NCBI GenBank assembly: GCA_963585895.1
Contig: OY757904.1
Location: 159,124,346 to 159,188,345, forward strand
DNA length: 64,000 nt
Source of the DNA: Sepioteuthis lessoniana
Taxonomy: Eukaryota; Mollusca; Cephalopoda; Myopsida; Loliginidae
Direction of reading: 5' to 3'
Shown here: one piece after another, positions 30,496-42,175 of the stretch
Numbering within the stretch: position 1 is the first letter of the stretch
How the letters are laid out: every line of letters starts with the position of its first letter
The notes under the pieces: generated by a model
The model's database searches: none
Told to the model about the DNA's origin: nothing
What the model saw: only the letters and a program-made list of their open reading frames with translations
Position numbers and translations under genes: made by a program

Positions 30496-31720
30496 TGTGG
30501 GACGTCAGTGTCTCTTTTCTGGACATAGTATAACAGAAGTGATTAATGAGGGGAACGGACAGTCAGTTACTGACATTATCTGTTTATCTTTATTTTTGTC
30601 ATGCTTACCATGTTGCAAGATCATCTATATTGCTTAAAGCGGTCAACGACCTCCAAGTCAATGAACGATTGTCCCTGTTTAACAGTTAATAAATTCCATT
30701 TTATCTGTTTGCAATGTTTGAGGCGGGAGATGACACGTTTCTTCAGTAGAGAAAAACATTACACTGATTTCTTTATTTGCAGCATGATTCAAGGTCATAT
30801 TTTATCAAGGAACGGATAAGAAAAAAAGATCTGTCTCTTGTAGTATATTACTGTTGACGTCCGGAGTTATCTTTGGTTGTACGATCGGTCACTAACATGA
30901 AGGTCTTTCTTTGCTTATTTTCGGCTAGGTAAACTTATTTGCTCATCGTCATAAATAAACAATCGTCCCTACTAGAAAAATTATAAATTTCAAACCTTGT
31001 TTTTCAGAGGTTGGAACAAAGTTTTCGTCGATGTGCGTCTTTCAAAGGTGATGATTAAGTTTATAGTAAAGGTTCTCAACGTCTCCTTATTTAAAAAGGT
31101 TGGCCTTGTGGCCTTGTACTTCCGGTTCTTAATGCTTTAAAACGTCAGTGTCTATTTTTTGGTCGTACCCATCTTAATGTAATGGAGGTGATTAATTGTG
31201 AGAGACAAATAGTCGGTCACTAATATTATTTATCTTTGTTATGCTTACCATGTTGTATATTCATCAATATTGCATATAGCGACCAACGACCTCCAAGCCA
31301 ATGAACGATTATCCCTGCTAAAAAGATGATAAATTTCATCTTATCGAATTGTGTACTATATCTTAAGGTATATTGCTGCGGACGTTAGGAAGTGCTTTTT
31401 GTTGCACAATCGGTTACTAACATTAAAGCATTTCTTTCCTTGATAACAGCTGGGTCAATGTATTTTCTCATCGCGGTCAACGACTCTTAAGTCATTGTAT
31501 GATTGTCCCTCCGAGACAATTTATAATCTTCCCCTTATCTTTTTACTGTATTTGAGGCTGGAAAAAAGCACGTTTTGTCTGTCAAGAAAATATATACAGA
31601 TTTCTTTATTCACAGCAAAATTATCGACTTTTTTTTATCACCATATTTATGTGTAAGGTTTCTTCCCTCACTTGTTGAAAATTTCAACTCAAAATTAGGT
31701 CAATGGTTAAAAAGAAAAAA
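30490..31720 (+). repeat. Rep-3 array, four alternating units
   Basis: Type-a units (30490-30830, 31120-31350) carry GACGTCAGTGTCT near the start, ATGCTTACCATGTTG, and CAACGACCTCCAAG. Type-b units (30838-31100, 31360-31720) start TATATTGCTGCGGACGT, carry CAATCGGTTACTAACATTAA, and share AACGATTGTCCCT-type text with type a. The alternation a-b-a-b indicates tandem duplication of a composite unit of about 600 bp. Pieces recur at 33418-33888 and 36465-36825. Frames are short and not conserved between units, so no protein is supported. Confidence 0.7.
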
Positions 31721-32606
31721 AGGATTTTTCAGTAAAATATTAAAAAATGAGTGTATTTAAAGAAAAAAGTAATAAACTGTGATCTCAGGAAAACTTTAAA
31801 ACCAGAAAAATAGAATTATCATTCATCTTCAAGGCAAGGCCTCCCTGTGAAACTTTACAAAACGGTACAAGACTCTTTTCTTGGTCCCCAGAAGAAGGCA
31901 CCGCTAAAAACTGAAGGTTTAAAACCCAAATAAATTTTAAATTTTTAATTAAGTCTTTTTAAAATAAAGATAAAGGTATAACATTAAAATTTAAAATGAT
32001 AGTTTTTTTTTTACTTCTTTATAGAAAAATATTTTTATAGAAAAAACAAGTAAAATATGAATAGATCCGAGAGGTTTTGTATGTATAAATTATGAAAACA
32101 TAATTGGATATGATGGTTAATTTAAATATGAACCCTGGTAAATATTCATAAATGATTTATTCCTTGTGGAGAAAAATTGTAAAAGAAAGTAATCCAAAAG
32201 TGAATGTTATTTTTTGTGAATGTATTATCATTCATTTCAAATAAAATTAACACCTTTCGGCCAAGTTGGACACGAATCAATAATACATTCAGAGCTGAGC
32301 ACTAGACCCAAATATTTGTGATTGGGGTGGGGATGGAAGTGGTCTCCTGCTATTTTACCCTTTTCTATATTTATTCTAGTTGACACAACCATTGACCCTT
32401 ACATACTATAATGAATACAATCATTTGATTTCTTTTATATCCCAGTACCAAAATACCGCATTTACTCTCGGAATTCCAACACAAAATTTTCACTCCTGAA
32501 ATGTAAGAATGAAAAACGGGAGAAAATTTTTATGAGCGGAAATACATATATAAAAACAAAAAGTGAAAATGATAGTTCAAATTGGGTGTAGGTGGCTAAT
32601 AGTAAA
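31721..32606. other. No recognisable gene
   Basis: AT-rich DNA. A string about TTTACAAAACGGTACAAGAC (31854) recurs near 34469, suggesting further local duplication. Confidence 0.5.
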
Positions 32607-32868
32607 AGTAAAGTTGGCAATCTTAGTCGAGGGTGACCTGAAGGCTCCCTTTTCAATAGCTACTACACCAAGGTGTAGGGAAAGGCGCTAGTCCATTCCC
32701 AGAGTTGCTTCACTACCCTTGACCCTCACCTTATAATGCTAAGTGTTAAGCAAGGCGGCATCTAGTACCATTTTTTGAGTCTTTGGTATGACTTGATCTG
32801 GGATTGAACCCCGGTCTCCCGAACCATTGGCAAAGACTCTACTCATTAAGCTAATAGTAGGTGGCTAA
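32607..32868 (-). mobile_element. SINE-A, tRNA-derived
   Basis: The minus-strand head reads TTAGCTTAATGAGTAGAG (A box), then GACCGGGGTTCAATCCC (B box), a convincing tRNA-like promoter. The body contains GACTCAAAAAATGGTACTAG, GCCTTGCTTAACACTTAGC and GGGAGCCTTCAGGTCACC. Copies in the same orientation lie at 38015-38258 and 53115-53352. Its transcription is expected from RNA polymerase III. Confidence 0.85.
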
Positions 32869-33417
32869 TAATTCCCCCAAATTAAACAAGTAAACAAACA
32901 AAACGCTATTTATTTGGTTACCCACCAGGTGAGAGATCGGATAAATCCAACGGCTGCATAACAATCTATGCAATAACCAGCTCAAGAAAAGACTTATTTT
33001 TGGTTTTAGCGGAGAGTGGACAGTTAGAAATTGACGAACACCTCCGAGACTTTCCAGGTAAATGACCTATAGTCTGAATACCCATCTTATATGTCTTTCT
33101 TCTAAGTAAATCTTAAGTTATATGTTAACTTATAGTTTTCAGAATGTGTTCAGCAAAAATAGAAAAGATATTTCGCCAATTTTTAGATACATCTTTTTAA
33201 ACTAACAGCTCACTTACAAATGTAAAAAAAAAAAAAACGATATTTTGGGTATGGAAGTCTGAATAGGTTATAAGCATACCGTTTAAAAGACATAATCCTT
33301 AGACGCTGTAAATTATTTCATATTTTGAACAATAACTTTAGAAAATGGCAAAATATTACACAGATTACTATTCAAAATCGAATTTTAAGGTGAGACGGAC
33401 AAATAGATCTGGATTTC

Positions 33418-33888
33418 GTAATATATTGTAACGGACATCATATAATTGGTTACAGATATTTTTTATTTGCTTATAGCTTGTAGTGGCCAACGACCTTCCA
33501 AGTCCTTGAACGATTTTCCATGCTAGACAGATTATAAACTTCATCTTATCGAATTGTCTGCAGTATCTTGTGATATATTGCTGCGGACGTCAGGTGGTAC
33601 CTTCAGTTGAACAATCAGTCGCTGATATTAACGGCTGGGTCAATGTATTTTCTCATAGCGGCCACCGACTATTAAGTCATTTTACGATTGACCTTGCTAG
33701 TCAGTTTATAAACTTCATTTTTCTAATTGGTTATTATGTTTGAAGCGGGAAAAGACACATTTCTTCTGTTAGGAAAAAAATTATCTAGATTTTTTTCACG
33801 GAAAAGTTACCAACTCATCACCATATTTATATATGTTTTCTTTCCTGTATTGTTTAACATTTCAAAATTAAATCAATGATTAAATTGA
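33418..33888 (+). repeat. Rep-3 units a and b
   Basis: An a-type unit (33418-33565, with GGCCAACGACCTTCCAAGTC) is followed by a b-type unit (33566-33888, TATATTGCTGCGGACGTCAG), in the same order as at 30.5-31.7 kb. Confidence 0.7.
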
Positions 33889-33904
33889 CCGTGCATATGT
33901 GTAA

Positions 33905-33960
33905 ACAGGATTTTGCATTAAATAACATATAGAGGTTGATATGCCATAAAAACCAACCAA
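33905..33960 (+). mobile_element. SINE-B tail fragment
   Basis: GCATTAAATAACATATAGAGG and TTGATATGCCATAAAAACC match the 3' tail of SINE-B. Confidence 0.6.
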
Positions 33961-34202
33961 CCAGCCAACGAGTCTGATTAACCAACCTGCTGCTGATTTT
34001 TGGGCGCCTGTCGTAGTGCAGGCTGAAGAAGTAGAAGATTTTTCTTATCCTGTAAAATGATTTTAATCCTTTTTAGATATGAAATTAGCAAAGATACCCG
34101 ACAGGAAAACGACTTTTTAGATGACAATTAAAATGATAAAGAATTAGTCGATAAAATAAAACTTCATACAAATTTGTGGATGTTTTTTTTAATGTGTTGA
34201 AA

Positions 34203-34262
34203 ACAAGGGACATCCGAGGAAGGCCGGAAGATACAGCGGCCGAAACGTTGTGTTTCAACTTA
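34203..34262 (+). ncRNA. Penelope-type hammerhead relic
   Basis: CCGAGGA (34214-34220, one base off the CTGANGA box) is followed by stem II GGCCG (34222-34226) with CGGCC (34237-34241). The GAAA box (34242-34245) and then CGTT follow. ACGT is the palindromic mini stem III known from hammerheads of Penelope-like elements, and GGCCGAAACGTT is a familiar string at their ends. The mutated box makes self-cleavage unlikely. No Penelope reverse transcriptase was seen nearby. Confidence 0.5.
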
Positions 34263-34711
34263 CCACAATAAAGATGAGGACAAGGGTCCGAAAAATCACA
34301 GCCAAAATAATACGTATTTTTTCATGTATCAGACATGAATTAAACAATTCAATTTTTAAAAAAAAACTAATCAAAATGTTGGTCTCACATAAACCTTATC
34401 TAAAGGAGTTTTCAAAATTGAAAAAGAAAATTAATATTGCAGGCCAAACACCCTCCCACCCGAGAGGAATTTTACAACACGGTACAAGACAATTTTTAAG
34501 GATTCCAGGAATTCAGTCAGTAAAAATACAAAATATATTCACATCAAATATTTTAGAGACATTTTTCAGTTTGACAGTTCTGTTTTGATATCTTTATTGT
34601 AACGGACTGAGATTTTATTATTTAAATGTAACAAAGTTTAACATTCGAAGATATTTTTGGTACGGAAATCTGAAAGAATTATAAACACACCGTTTTATAT
34701 TGGTGCTTTTG
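34263..34711. other. Unassigned region
   Basis: A 112-codon lysine-rich frame (34250-34588) has no recognised motif. The string ATATTTTTGGTACGGAAATC (34650) repeats one at 33241, evidence of local duplication linked to Rep-3. Confidence 0.4.
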
Positions 34712-34930
34712 TTTAATGGCATATCAATCTTTGTGGGTTATTTAATGCCAGAGCCATCTTTGTAGAAGAACATTATTAGTATTATTTAATCCAGAGATGG
34801 ATGATGAATGGGTTAATACCTTTTCCAAAGGGGTATTAGTTCAAAAGTGAACGTCAGAGTGTTTAGAATTGGAAATCGTTTACAACAGAGTCGCAGGTCA
34901 GAGTGTTGGGGATTCCTGAAATCGTTTAAA
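34712..34930 (-). mobile_element. SINE-B
   Basis: It shows the tail (ATGGCATATCAATCTTTGTG), body (ATCTTTGTAGAAGAAC, AAAGGGGTATTAGTTCAAAA) and a weak head, in minus orientation. Confidence 0.65.
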
Positions 34931-35529
34931 TGACAAATTCTCAAACACCAGACACAAATAGGGAAAATTCTTTCAGATTATGAGGAATAGATTTAGCCTA
35001 GGATAAATAAGAAAGTTTTATTGGTAAAATTTCACTAAATTATGTAGATTGTTCTTTCAAATATCTTGAAAAGAAAGAGTCGTAAAATTTCTAATGCGTG
35101 GCAACGGTTTTATTTTATAATCCCAGGAGGGACTACAAGTTTATCCGACCTTTCACCAGGTCAAGTTCGACAAAAAGTCATATTATTATGGGAGGTATGG
35201 GGGTGGGTACAGAGATTTTATTGTTGGGTAATTTGTTTGGTTTGGGTTTAGGTTTTAGATATCTTACTCTGTTAGTTTCTTCATACCCCATCTTAATTCC
35301 CTGGCGTCTTCTTGTCTGTAAAGGCTGCAAAATAATTCCAGAATGAAGGAAAGAAAGGAAACGATACCTTTTAAATTTTTAATTTTATTTCTAAGTTCAA
35401 TAACCATTCTGTGGGTAAGGAAAATTCTTCCTGAATCCAAATCAAATGATAGCATCTTCCAGACAATGTGTTTAAAATACGCTAGTTGTTTTTGGGTAGA
35501 TATGTCAATTATTTGGTGTTTTTAATCGT
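34931..35529. other. No recognisable feature
   Basis: Several overlapping 60-80-codon frames are present without known motifs or support for coding. Confidence 0.5.
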
Positions 35530-36059
35530 AGGTTGCTGGTAACAGAGACGACTGCCTGAGGAGACACGGTCTTACGCCAAGTATGAGACTTGGTTGGACA
35601 CGTGCGCTGCTTGCTAGCAGCCGAGTGAAAGAAGGTCCATCTAGTATCAAAAGTCAAGCTTAAGCGAGAAAGGACTCCTTCTTAGCGCCGGCGATTGTCT
35701 TTCAGGCATGCGCAGTTCCAACTTCGTGTTAAAAGCCTCTGAGAATTTCCGCACTTTTTGAACTTACTTTTCTTTTCTTTTTCTTTTTCTTTTTTCTAAT
35801 CACTACAGGGGACACATACGAATCGAGATTCATGCGCGACCATCACAAAAAAAAAAAAAAAATGCTGAGTTTCGACAGCCTTTCCCTTTGGTTCCGAGCA
35901 ATAAAGTTAACCCTGCAAATCAGGTGAATCCTGGTGGGAAGACCCACTGAGACCGGGTGATTATTAACGCCTAACTTGCCCAGTAAGCTGCCAGGCCGAG
36001 AAATGATATTAAGAGGTAGTGGTCACTCAGTGTATCTCTTCTCCTTTGTTGTCTTTCAG
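35530..36059 (+). promoter_or_regulatory. Possible 5' untranslated/first-intron region of a host gene
   Basis: This stretch is more GC-rich than its surroundings and contains GAGCGCCGGCG-like and ATGCGCAGTTCC strings. It ends in a good pyrimidine tract and AG acceptor (TTCTCCTTTGTTGTCTTTCAG). No family repeat was recognised. I infer it could be upstream non-coding sequence of the exon at 36060-36133. Confidence 0.25.
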
Positions 36060-36133
36060 TCAATTTGATGCCGGTAAGTCGTGATAATAGCGTGATTCTG
36101 GCGAGTCAGTTAAGTGAAAGAGAGAGGCCGGTG
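36060..36133 (+). CDS. Candidate 5' coding exon of an unknown gene
   Basis: A strong acceptor (tract plus AG at 36058-36059) precedes TCAATTTG and an ATG at 36068. The frame stays open for exactly 22 codons (MPVSRDNSVILASQLSERER, then PV) and meets a canonical donor GTAAGT at 36134-36139 in phase 0. The peptide is not low-complexity and does not resemble the transposons around it. I do not recognise the protein. A competing GTAAGT at 36073 lies inside the frame. It could be chance; transcript data would decide. Confidence 0.3.
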
Positions 36134-36464
36134 GTAAGTCTAATGACAGAGTACCAGTTTTTAACATACTAGTCTCCTGGCCAAATGATGACTATTGTGT
36201 GACGGAATTTCACAGCTTATATATCAGTCGAGTGGATCAAACAAAGTTCGCGTTTTCTCAATAAGATTCTTTGAACGCTTGCTTTTTGGTCCAAAACTGA
36301 TAATAAAAATATTTGAATTAGGAGCCGGCGTTTTCCTCTAAAGATGAAACTGTTTTTATAACCACATCAAAATGAGAATCTGTTTCTCCTTGTCGAAATT
36401 AATTTCCAATATTCAGAAACTATAAAAAAAATCACATGGCTCGTGATTTAAAGTCATTGAACAG
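36134..36464. other. No recognisable feature
   Basis: AT-rich sequence between the candidate exon and Rep-3. If the exon is real, this is the start of its downstream intron. Confidence 0.4.
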
Positions 36465-36825
36465 TTCTTGTGGTATATTGCCGGGGACATCAGGTGTTAA
36501 CTTTAATTGTACAATCGGTTGTTAACATTAAGTCTTTATTTTACTTGATAACAGCAAGGTCAATATATTTTTTCTTAGCAATCAACGACCCTCAAGCCAT
36601 TGTCCGATTGTTCTGACTAGACAGATTATAAACTCCATCTTATCTTGTTTGTCAATATTTGAGGCGGAGAAAGTCAAGTGGAGGGAATAAAAATATATTG
36701 ATTTTTTTTTATTCACAGCACTATCAACTTTTCTTATCGCTATATTTATGTGAAAAATGTCCTTCTCGAATTGTTTAACATTTCAATACAAAATTAAATC
36801 AATGATTAAAATGGAAAAAAAAAAC
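36465..36825 (+). repeat. Rep-3 unit, type b
   Basis: It carries TGTGGTATATTGCCGGGGAC, TACAATCGGTTGTTAACATT, a CAATCAACGACCCTCAAGCC string and the family 3' part TTAAATCAATGATTAAAATG. Confidence 0.7.
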
Positions 36826-36999
36826 TTTAGATCTTAAAACTTTAAAAAGTTGAATAACTTTTGATTATTATGAACGAAGCTGCTGCTCCTTTTGTCGTTA
36901 TCATGTCTTTTGAACACCTGCAGTAGTGTAAAGCTTAGAAAGAAAACTTACATATTAGTAAAATTAGGGATCAAATTTTTCTATCAAAATTTGAAGTCA

Positions 37000-37085
37000 A
37001 CAAAAATAATTATGATACCTGGAGATTTGTTGTCATTCAGACTCCAGTGAAAGACCATCTGCCAACGCTAGTGTGGAAAACTCGC
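37000..37085 (+). mobile_element. R4/Dong-like LINE 3' end
   Basis: The 3' untranslated block (CAGTGAAAGACCATCTGCC, AAAACTCGCAAA) runs directly into a (TAA)n array. Confidence 0.7.
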
Positions 37086-37086
37086 A

Positions 37087-37141
<55 letters not shown>
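37086..37141. repeat. (TAA)n array between two LINE copies
   Basis: About 18 TAA units. It is the tail of the left copy and the 5' junction of the right copy. Confidence 0.95.
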
Positions 37142-37360
37142 TGACGATTGTACCAATTGTGATTGGGGCTTTTGGTACAATAACTAAAGGATTATTAAAA
37201 GGTCTGGAAGACTTGGAAGTTGGCGGACAGGTAGAGACTATCCAAAATGACTGCATTACAGAATACTGAGAAGAGTCCTGAAGACTTGAGGAGACTTGCT
37301 GTCACTCAAACTCCAGTAAAAGCCCATCAGCTAACGCTGATGAGAAAAACTCTAAAGGAG
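37142..37360 (+). mobile_element. R4/Dong-like LINE 3' end, 5'-truncated
   Basis: Codons give MTIVPIVIGAFGTITKGLLK and GLEDLEVGGQVETIQ, a frameshift, then the common 3' block and (TAA)n. The copy starts exactly at the TAA array. Confidence 0.8.
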
Positions 37361-37381
37361 TAAATAATAATAATAATAATA
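37361..37381. repeat. (TAA)n tail
   Basis: About seven TAA units follow the LINE 3' block. Confidence 0.9.
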
Positions 37382-38014
37382 AAGAGAAGAAAAAGAAAAA
37401 TATTCAATTTGTAAAGAAAGTAATAAATTTGCTAATCAACTCGATCTCACACCGGAAGAAATAGACCTAAAAGATAAAGCAATAAAGGCAACTAAAACAT
37501 AAAGAAAGAAGCAAAAACACATGGACTTAATCAGTTACCCCCCCACCCCCCAAAAAAAACAAACAAACTTAGGAACATGGACGATACACACAGAGGATTA
37601 GAAATGCTATAGATATAGTAAAGACTAATTGATGGCTGAAAAATGCAAGACTGAAGCCGGAGACAGAGGGGTAAATAATAGCTGCACAAGATCTAAGCCT
37701 GCCAATGAGAAACTATCTGGCTAACGTCAAAAAAACAAAACGAAACAAAAAACAATAAAAAAACAAATACGATCAAAACCAATTGTAGGTTGTGTAAACA
37801 AAAACTGAATCGACTACTTTGTGTCCGGTTGCCTAAATGAAATAAAACATCACATTCATTAGGAAGTATGTGAATAATATGGAATATTGGATCGTGAAAA
37901 ATGGAATAAGCACTAACTAGAACCAATAACAGAAACCAAAGACGCTTCTGTTCGCAGTGAATTTGTTATCCAAACTGATAGAAAAATTAAAAAAGCAATA
38001 GACCAGATATAGAA
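37382..38014 (+). mobile_element. Possible 5' ORF region of an R4-like LINE
   Basis: Immediately after (TAA)n an open run of about 40 codons (CKESNKFANQLDLTPEEIDL, then KDKAIKATKT) and, after a stop, RKKQKHMDLI reads like a charged LINE N-terminal region. Later parts are unreadable. I infer it belongs to the R4-like elements around it because of the TAA junction. No polymerase motif is present. Confidence 0.35.
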
Positions 38015-38258
38015 GGTAAAGTTGTCTCCCTTTAGTCGAGGGGGGGGCGACCAGAAGGCTCCCTTTTTCAATAGCTATTATACTGAGGTGTAGGGGAGGG
38101 TGCTACTCCTTTCCCTGGATTGTTCCACTTTACCCTTGATACGTACCTTATATTGCTGAGTGTTAAGCAAGGAGATATCAAGTATCATTTTTAAAGTCTT
38201 TGGTATGACACGACCTTGGATTGAACCCAGGTCTCCCGGACCATTGGCGAACACTGAG
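38015..38258 (-). mobile_element. SINE-A
   Basis: B box GGGTTCAATCCAAGG is on the minus strand. The body GGGAGCCTTCTGGTCGCC and the string TTTAAAAATGATACTTGA match the 32.6 and 53.1 kb copies. Confidence 0.8.
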
Positions 38259-38261
38259 AAA

Positions 38262-38630
38262 CATGGCTTCTAATTGATATATCAATATCAAAAGAAAATA
38301 ACATATGAGTCAAAGAATATAATGATATAGATAAATACAAAGGCTAGGAAATAGACATTGAGAAAATTAGATACTTTCAAATGACCACCGTTCCAATAAT
38401 AGTGAGAGCATTGGGTATGATCAAGAAAGGGACAAGTAAACACATTAACAAAATGTCGGACAGTCCCAGCCTTTGTGAAATACAAAACATTGTTCTTTTC
38501 GGAACTGCTCATCGTATGAAAGTACTAACAATGTGACAGCAAAATAACACCCAAAAGAGGCAGCAAAAACATAAGTACATAGAATGCATATTATCACTAT
38601 CTTCCCTCATGCTAGGTCTTGCGTAAAAAC
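38262..38630 (+). mobile_element. Second R4-like LINE family, C-terminal fragment
   Basis: Translation gives LIDISISKENNI, EYNDIDKYKG, VPIIVRALGMIKKGTSKHIN and CEIQNIVLFGTAHRMKVLTM. The layout (catalytic D in LIDIS, K-Y-K, then a VPI-IV-ALGM segment) parallels the VDFAV...VTIIPIVIGAFG end of the main family, but the residues are clearly different. It is therefore a separate lineage of restriction-endonuclease LINE. The reading frame has stops. Confidence 0.55.
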
Positions 38631-38664
38631 CGGGTGAAAGATTGTAAGAAACAAAAACTAAAAA

Positions 38665-38750
38665 TGAAAATTATATTTATCACTCAGACTCCAGTAAAAG
38701 GTCATCAGTTGACGCTGATGGAAAAAACTCTCAAAAAGTAAAATAATATC
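38665..38750 (+). mobile_element. R4/Dong-like LINE 3' end scrap
   Basis: CACTCAGACTCCAGTAAAAGG, AGTTGACGCTGATGG and AAAACTCTCAAAAAGTAAA, then AATAATAT, match the 3' block of the main family. Confidence 0.65.
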
Positions 38751-39746
<996 letters not shown>

Positions 39747-39941
39747 CTAGGTGTTGAAGGGAGGGAATGAAATACTTGACTTGGTAGCGGAATAAATAAA
39801 TAATTATCTTTATAGGATTTTATCCGAAATTCGTTACATAAACAAATGGCCGATAATGCAGGGGAGATAACTACTAAATATTGTAAATTGAAATGATGCA
39901 TTTCATTGATCCAAACGTAAAGTTCTGGTTTAGTCACCGCG

Positions 39942-39942
<1 letters not shown>

Positions 39943-39982
<40 letters not shown>
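39943..39982. repeat. (AT)n microsatellite
   Basis: About 20 AT units. Confidence 0.95.
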
Positions 39983-39986
<4 letters not shown>

Positions 39987-40388
39987 TGAATAAAAATGAT
40001 AAAATGAATGGAAATATTTCTTTTATGCTATTTATTTTTTAATTGATTTCAACTGGTTTTTACTGTGTCATCATTAGGGGAAATTCTTTTTTTTTTTTAG
40101 AAATTTTAAAAATTCTTTTCAAAGAGTTGATATAGCAATAAGAAAAGTGACATTAAATGTATGAGTGACGCAGTATATCAATTTGTTAATGAAAAAAATG
40201 TTCTGGTTCAGATGTTTTTCCTGATCTTTTATCTCTATCCATCTCTCTCTCTCTGTATATATCAACCAATTCCAACCTAAAACCAAGACAGTTATCAGGA
40301 AACTTGAAAGGATCTTAATAAAATTATATAGACAAAACGTGTCTTTATTATTTAATCAAATATGCTTGAATGAAAGACTGCTGCCAAC

Positions 40389-40389
40389 T

Positions 40390-40420
<31 letters not shown>

Positions 40421-40460
40421 CATATGCATGCATGTGTGCGTGTGTGTGCGTGTGTGTGTG
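40389..40460. repeat. CA and GT microsatellites
   Basis: A CA run at 40389-40412 and an imperfect TG run at 40432-40460. Confidence 0.9.
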
Positions 40461-41172
40461 GTGAAGGCATTTGTCTACTGAGTTTTTCATTCATTTTGGG
40501 AGGAGTACATTTCAAATTAGCAGTGGCTGATCAACTGGTTGGTTTGTTTATCTAGAGTGATTGAACAGCTGGTTTATTTGTTTATATTGATATTGTGACT
40601 GCCAAATTTTATTTCAAATGCATATATTTATTTTTATATATATTCTAAATAGGTATACCATCATGTATTTTTTCTTATTAAGTACATCATTATGTGTGTG
40701 TGTGTGTGTACGCAATAGTATACCAAATTAAAATATAGCATAACAACTGAAAAAAGAAAACCAAAAAATGAAAAACACTATAAAAAGTTAATTTAATCTT
40801 AGCAAACTGAGATTTAGGAAAAATTGGATAAAATTTACCAAAAAACGTCACTGTAATGAACAATATCCCCAAAGAATTTATATTGAAAGAAAATTGAAAT
40901 TATTACAATTAAATTGATTCAACTCATTATCTGATGTGGACCCAGGTTGGGACCGCAAAAAGACAACTCGGAACACGGTATAAGTTTAAAGATATATTGA
41001 AATAACAAGATAAAGAGAAAAGTGGTGGCATAAACTAGGCTTACTTGTCAGTCGGATATCGGTTGAGTATTCAATCTCCTTGAGAGTACTTGCTTGGCTC
41101 TTGATTAATATAGAATTTGAAAGAGTCCATGAATGGGAAGGTAACAGTCCCATAACATTATCAAACAGCCTA
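40461..41172. other. No recognisable feature
   Basis: AT-rich sequence with a short TG run at 40692-40708. No family or coding match. Confidence 0.5.
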
Positions 41173-41179
41173 ACCACAC

Positions 41180-41248
<69 letters not shown>
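41173..41248. repeat. (CA)n microsatellite
   Basis: About 36 CA units, which generate spurious Thr-His and Val-Cys frames. Confidence 0.95.
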
Positions 41249-41250
<2 letters not shown>

Positions 41251-41360
41251 TATGCATACACAAACTGATGCCAAATCCATTCTCACAGTCATTAAATCCA
41301 TTCAACACACTTGATAAAACATATATGAGTATGTATACATGGGTGTACATTTGTGTGCAT

Positions 41361-41363
<3 letters not shown>

Positions 41364-41400
<37 letters not shown>
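41364..41400. repeat. (GA)n microsatellite
   Basis: About 17 GA units directly upstream of the mariner. Confidence 0.95.
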
Positions 41401-41404
<4 letters not shown>

Positions 41405-42175
41405 GACCAATTTTTAGGATTTCAGGTTCAAATCAACAGCTACAGCAGCAATTGGAATACACCCTACTAAAGCCTGATTGTCACAACTGGTGAATTTCAA
41501 AAATGCAATCTGGACGTGAGGACACTTTAGAAGAACAATAGGCAATAAAATTCTGTTTTAAACTTGGAAAAAATGCCACAGAAACCTATGGAATGCTTCC
41601 GACTGCTTTTCGACCATCTTGCTTGAATCGAGCATCAGTTTTTGAGTGGCATAAGAGATTCAAGGAAGGCAGGAGTCTGTGAGGGATGATGAGAGGTGTG
41701 GGAGGAGTAAGGAAGTCAGTACACCAGAGGTGATTGGCCAAAGGGTTAGGGTTAGGGTTACTATGTTGAGATTTTAAGGGAGTTCAGGAAGAGATTCCTT
41801 GGGAAGAGGCCAGTACTCTTCAAATGCACCAGTCCACAACTCCATCCTTGTCACAGACTATTTGACCAAGATGAGCATCAAGATAGTTCCTCACCCTCCC
41901 TATAGTCCAGACCTTGCTCTTTGTGACTTTTGGTTATTCCCTTAGCTCAGAGGCTGTCATTATGAGACAATTGAGGAGATGAAAGAGGCTGTGACGAAGG
42001 TCATTGACACGCTCACACAAGAGGACTTCCATGGGGCCTTCCAGAAGTTTTTGGAATGGTACAACAAGTGCATTGCAGCCGGAGATTACTTCGAAGGAGA
42101 CTAGAGTTTCATGTGGGTACTATCAATAAAAATACCCATACGAAAAAAGTCTGGAAACTTATTTAATGATCCTCG
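41405..42175 (+). pseudogene. Mariner copy with internal deletion
   Basis: It matches the 14584-15788 mariner in order: the leader (ACAGCTACAGCAGCAATTG), the FEWHKRFKEG segment and MMRGVGG. Then about 600 bp containing the first two catalytic Asp regions is missing. Coding resumes near 41760 with an LREFRKRFLGKRPVL-like segment and runs through PYSPDLALCDFWLFP (third D) to AAGDYFEGD and a stop near 42104. The 3' end ACTATCAATAAAAATACCC then AAGTCTGGAAACTTATTTAA is intact. The deletion point holds (TTAGGG)3. Confidence 0.85.
41743..41760 (+). repeat. Interstitial telomeric repeat (GGGTTA)3
   Basis: Three exact TTAGGG-type units sit at the deletion junction of the mariner. Neither mariner copy has such text elsewhere, so it is filler DNA. 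Confidence 0.85.

Noticed and set aside
40986-41410. Val-Cys or Thr-His repeat proteins
   Set aside because: Direct translation of the CA/TG microsatellite.
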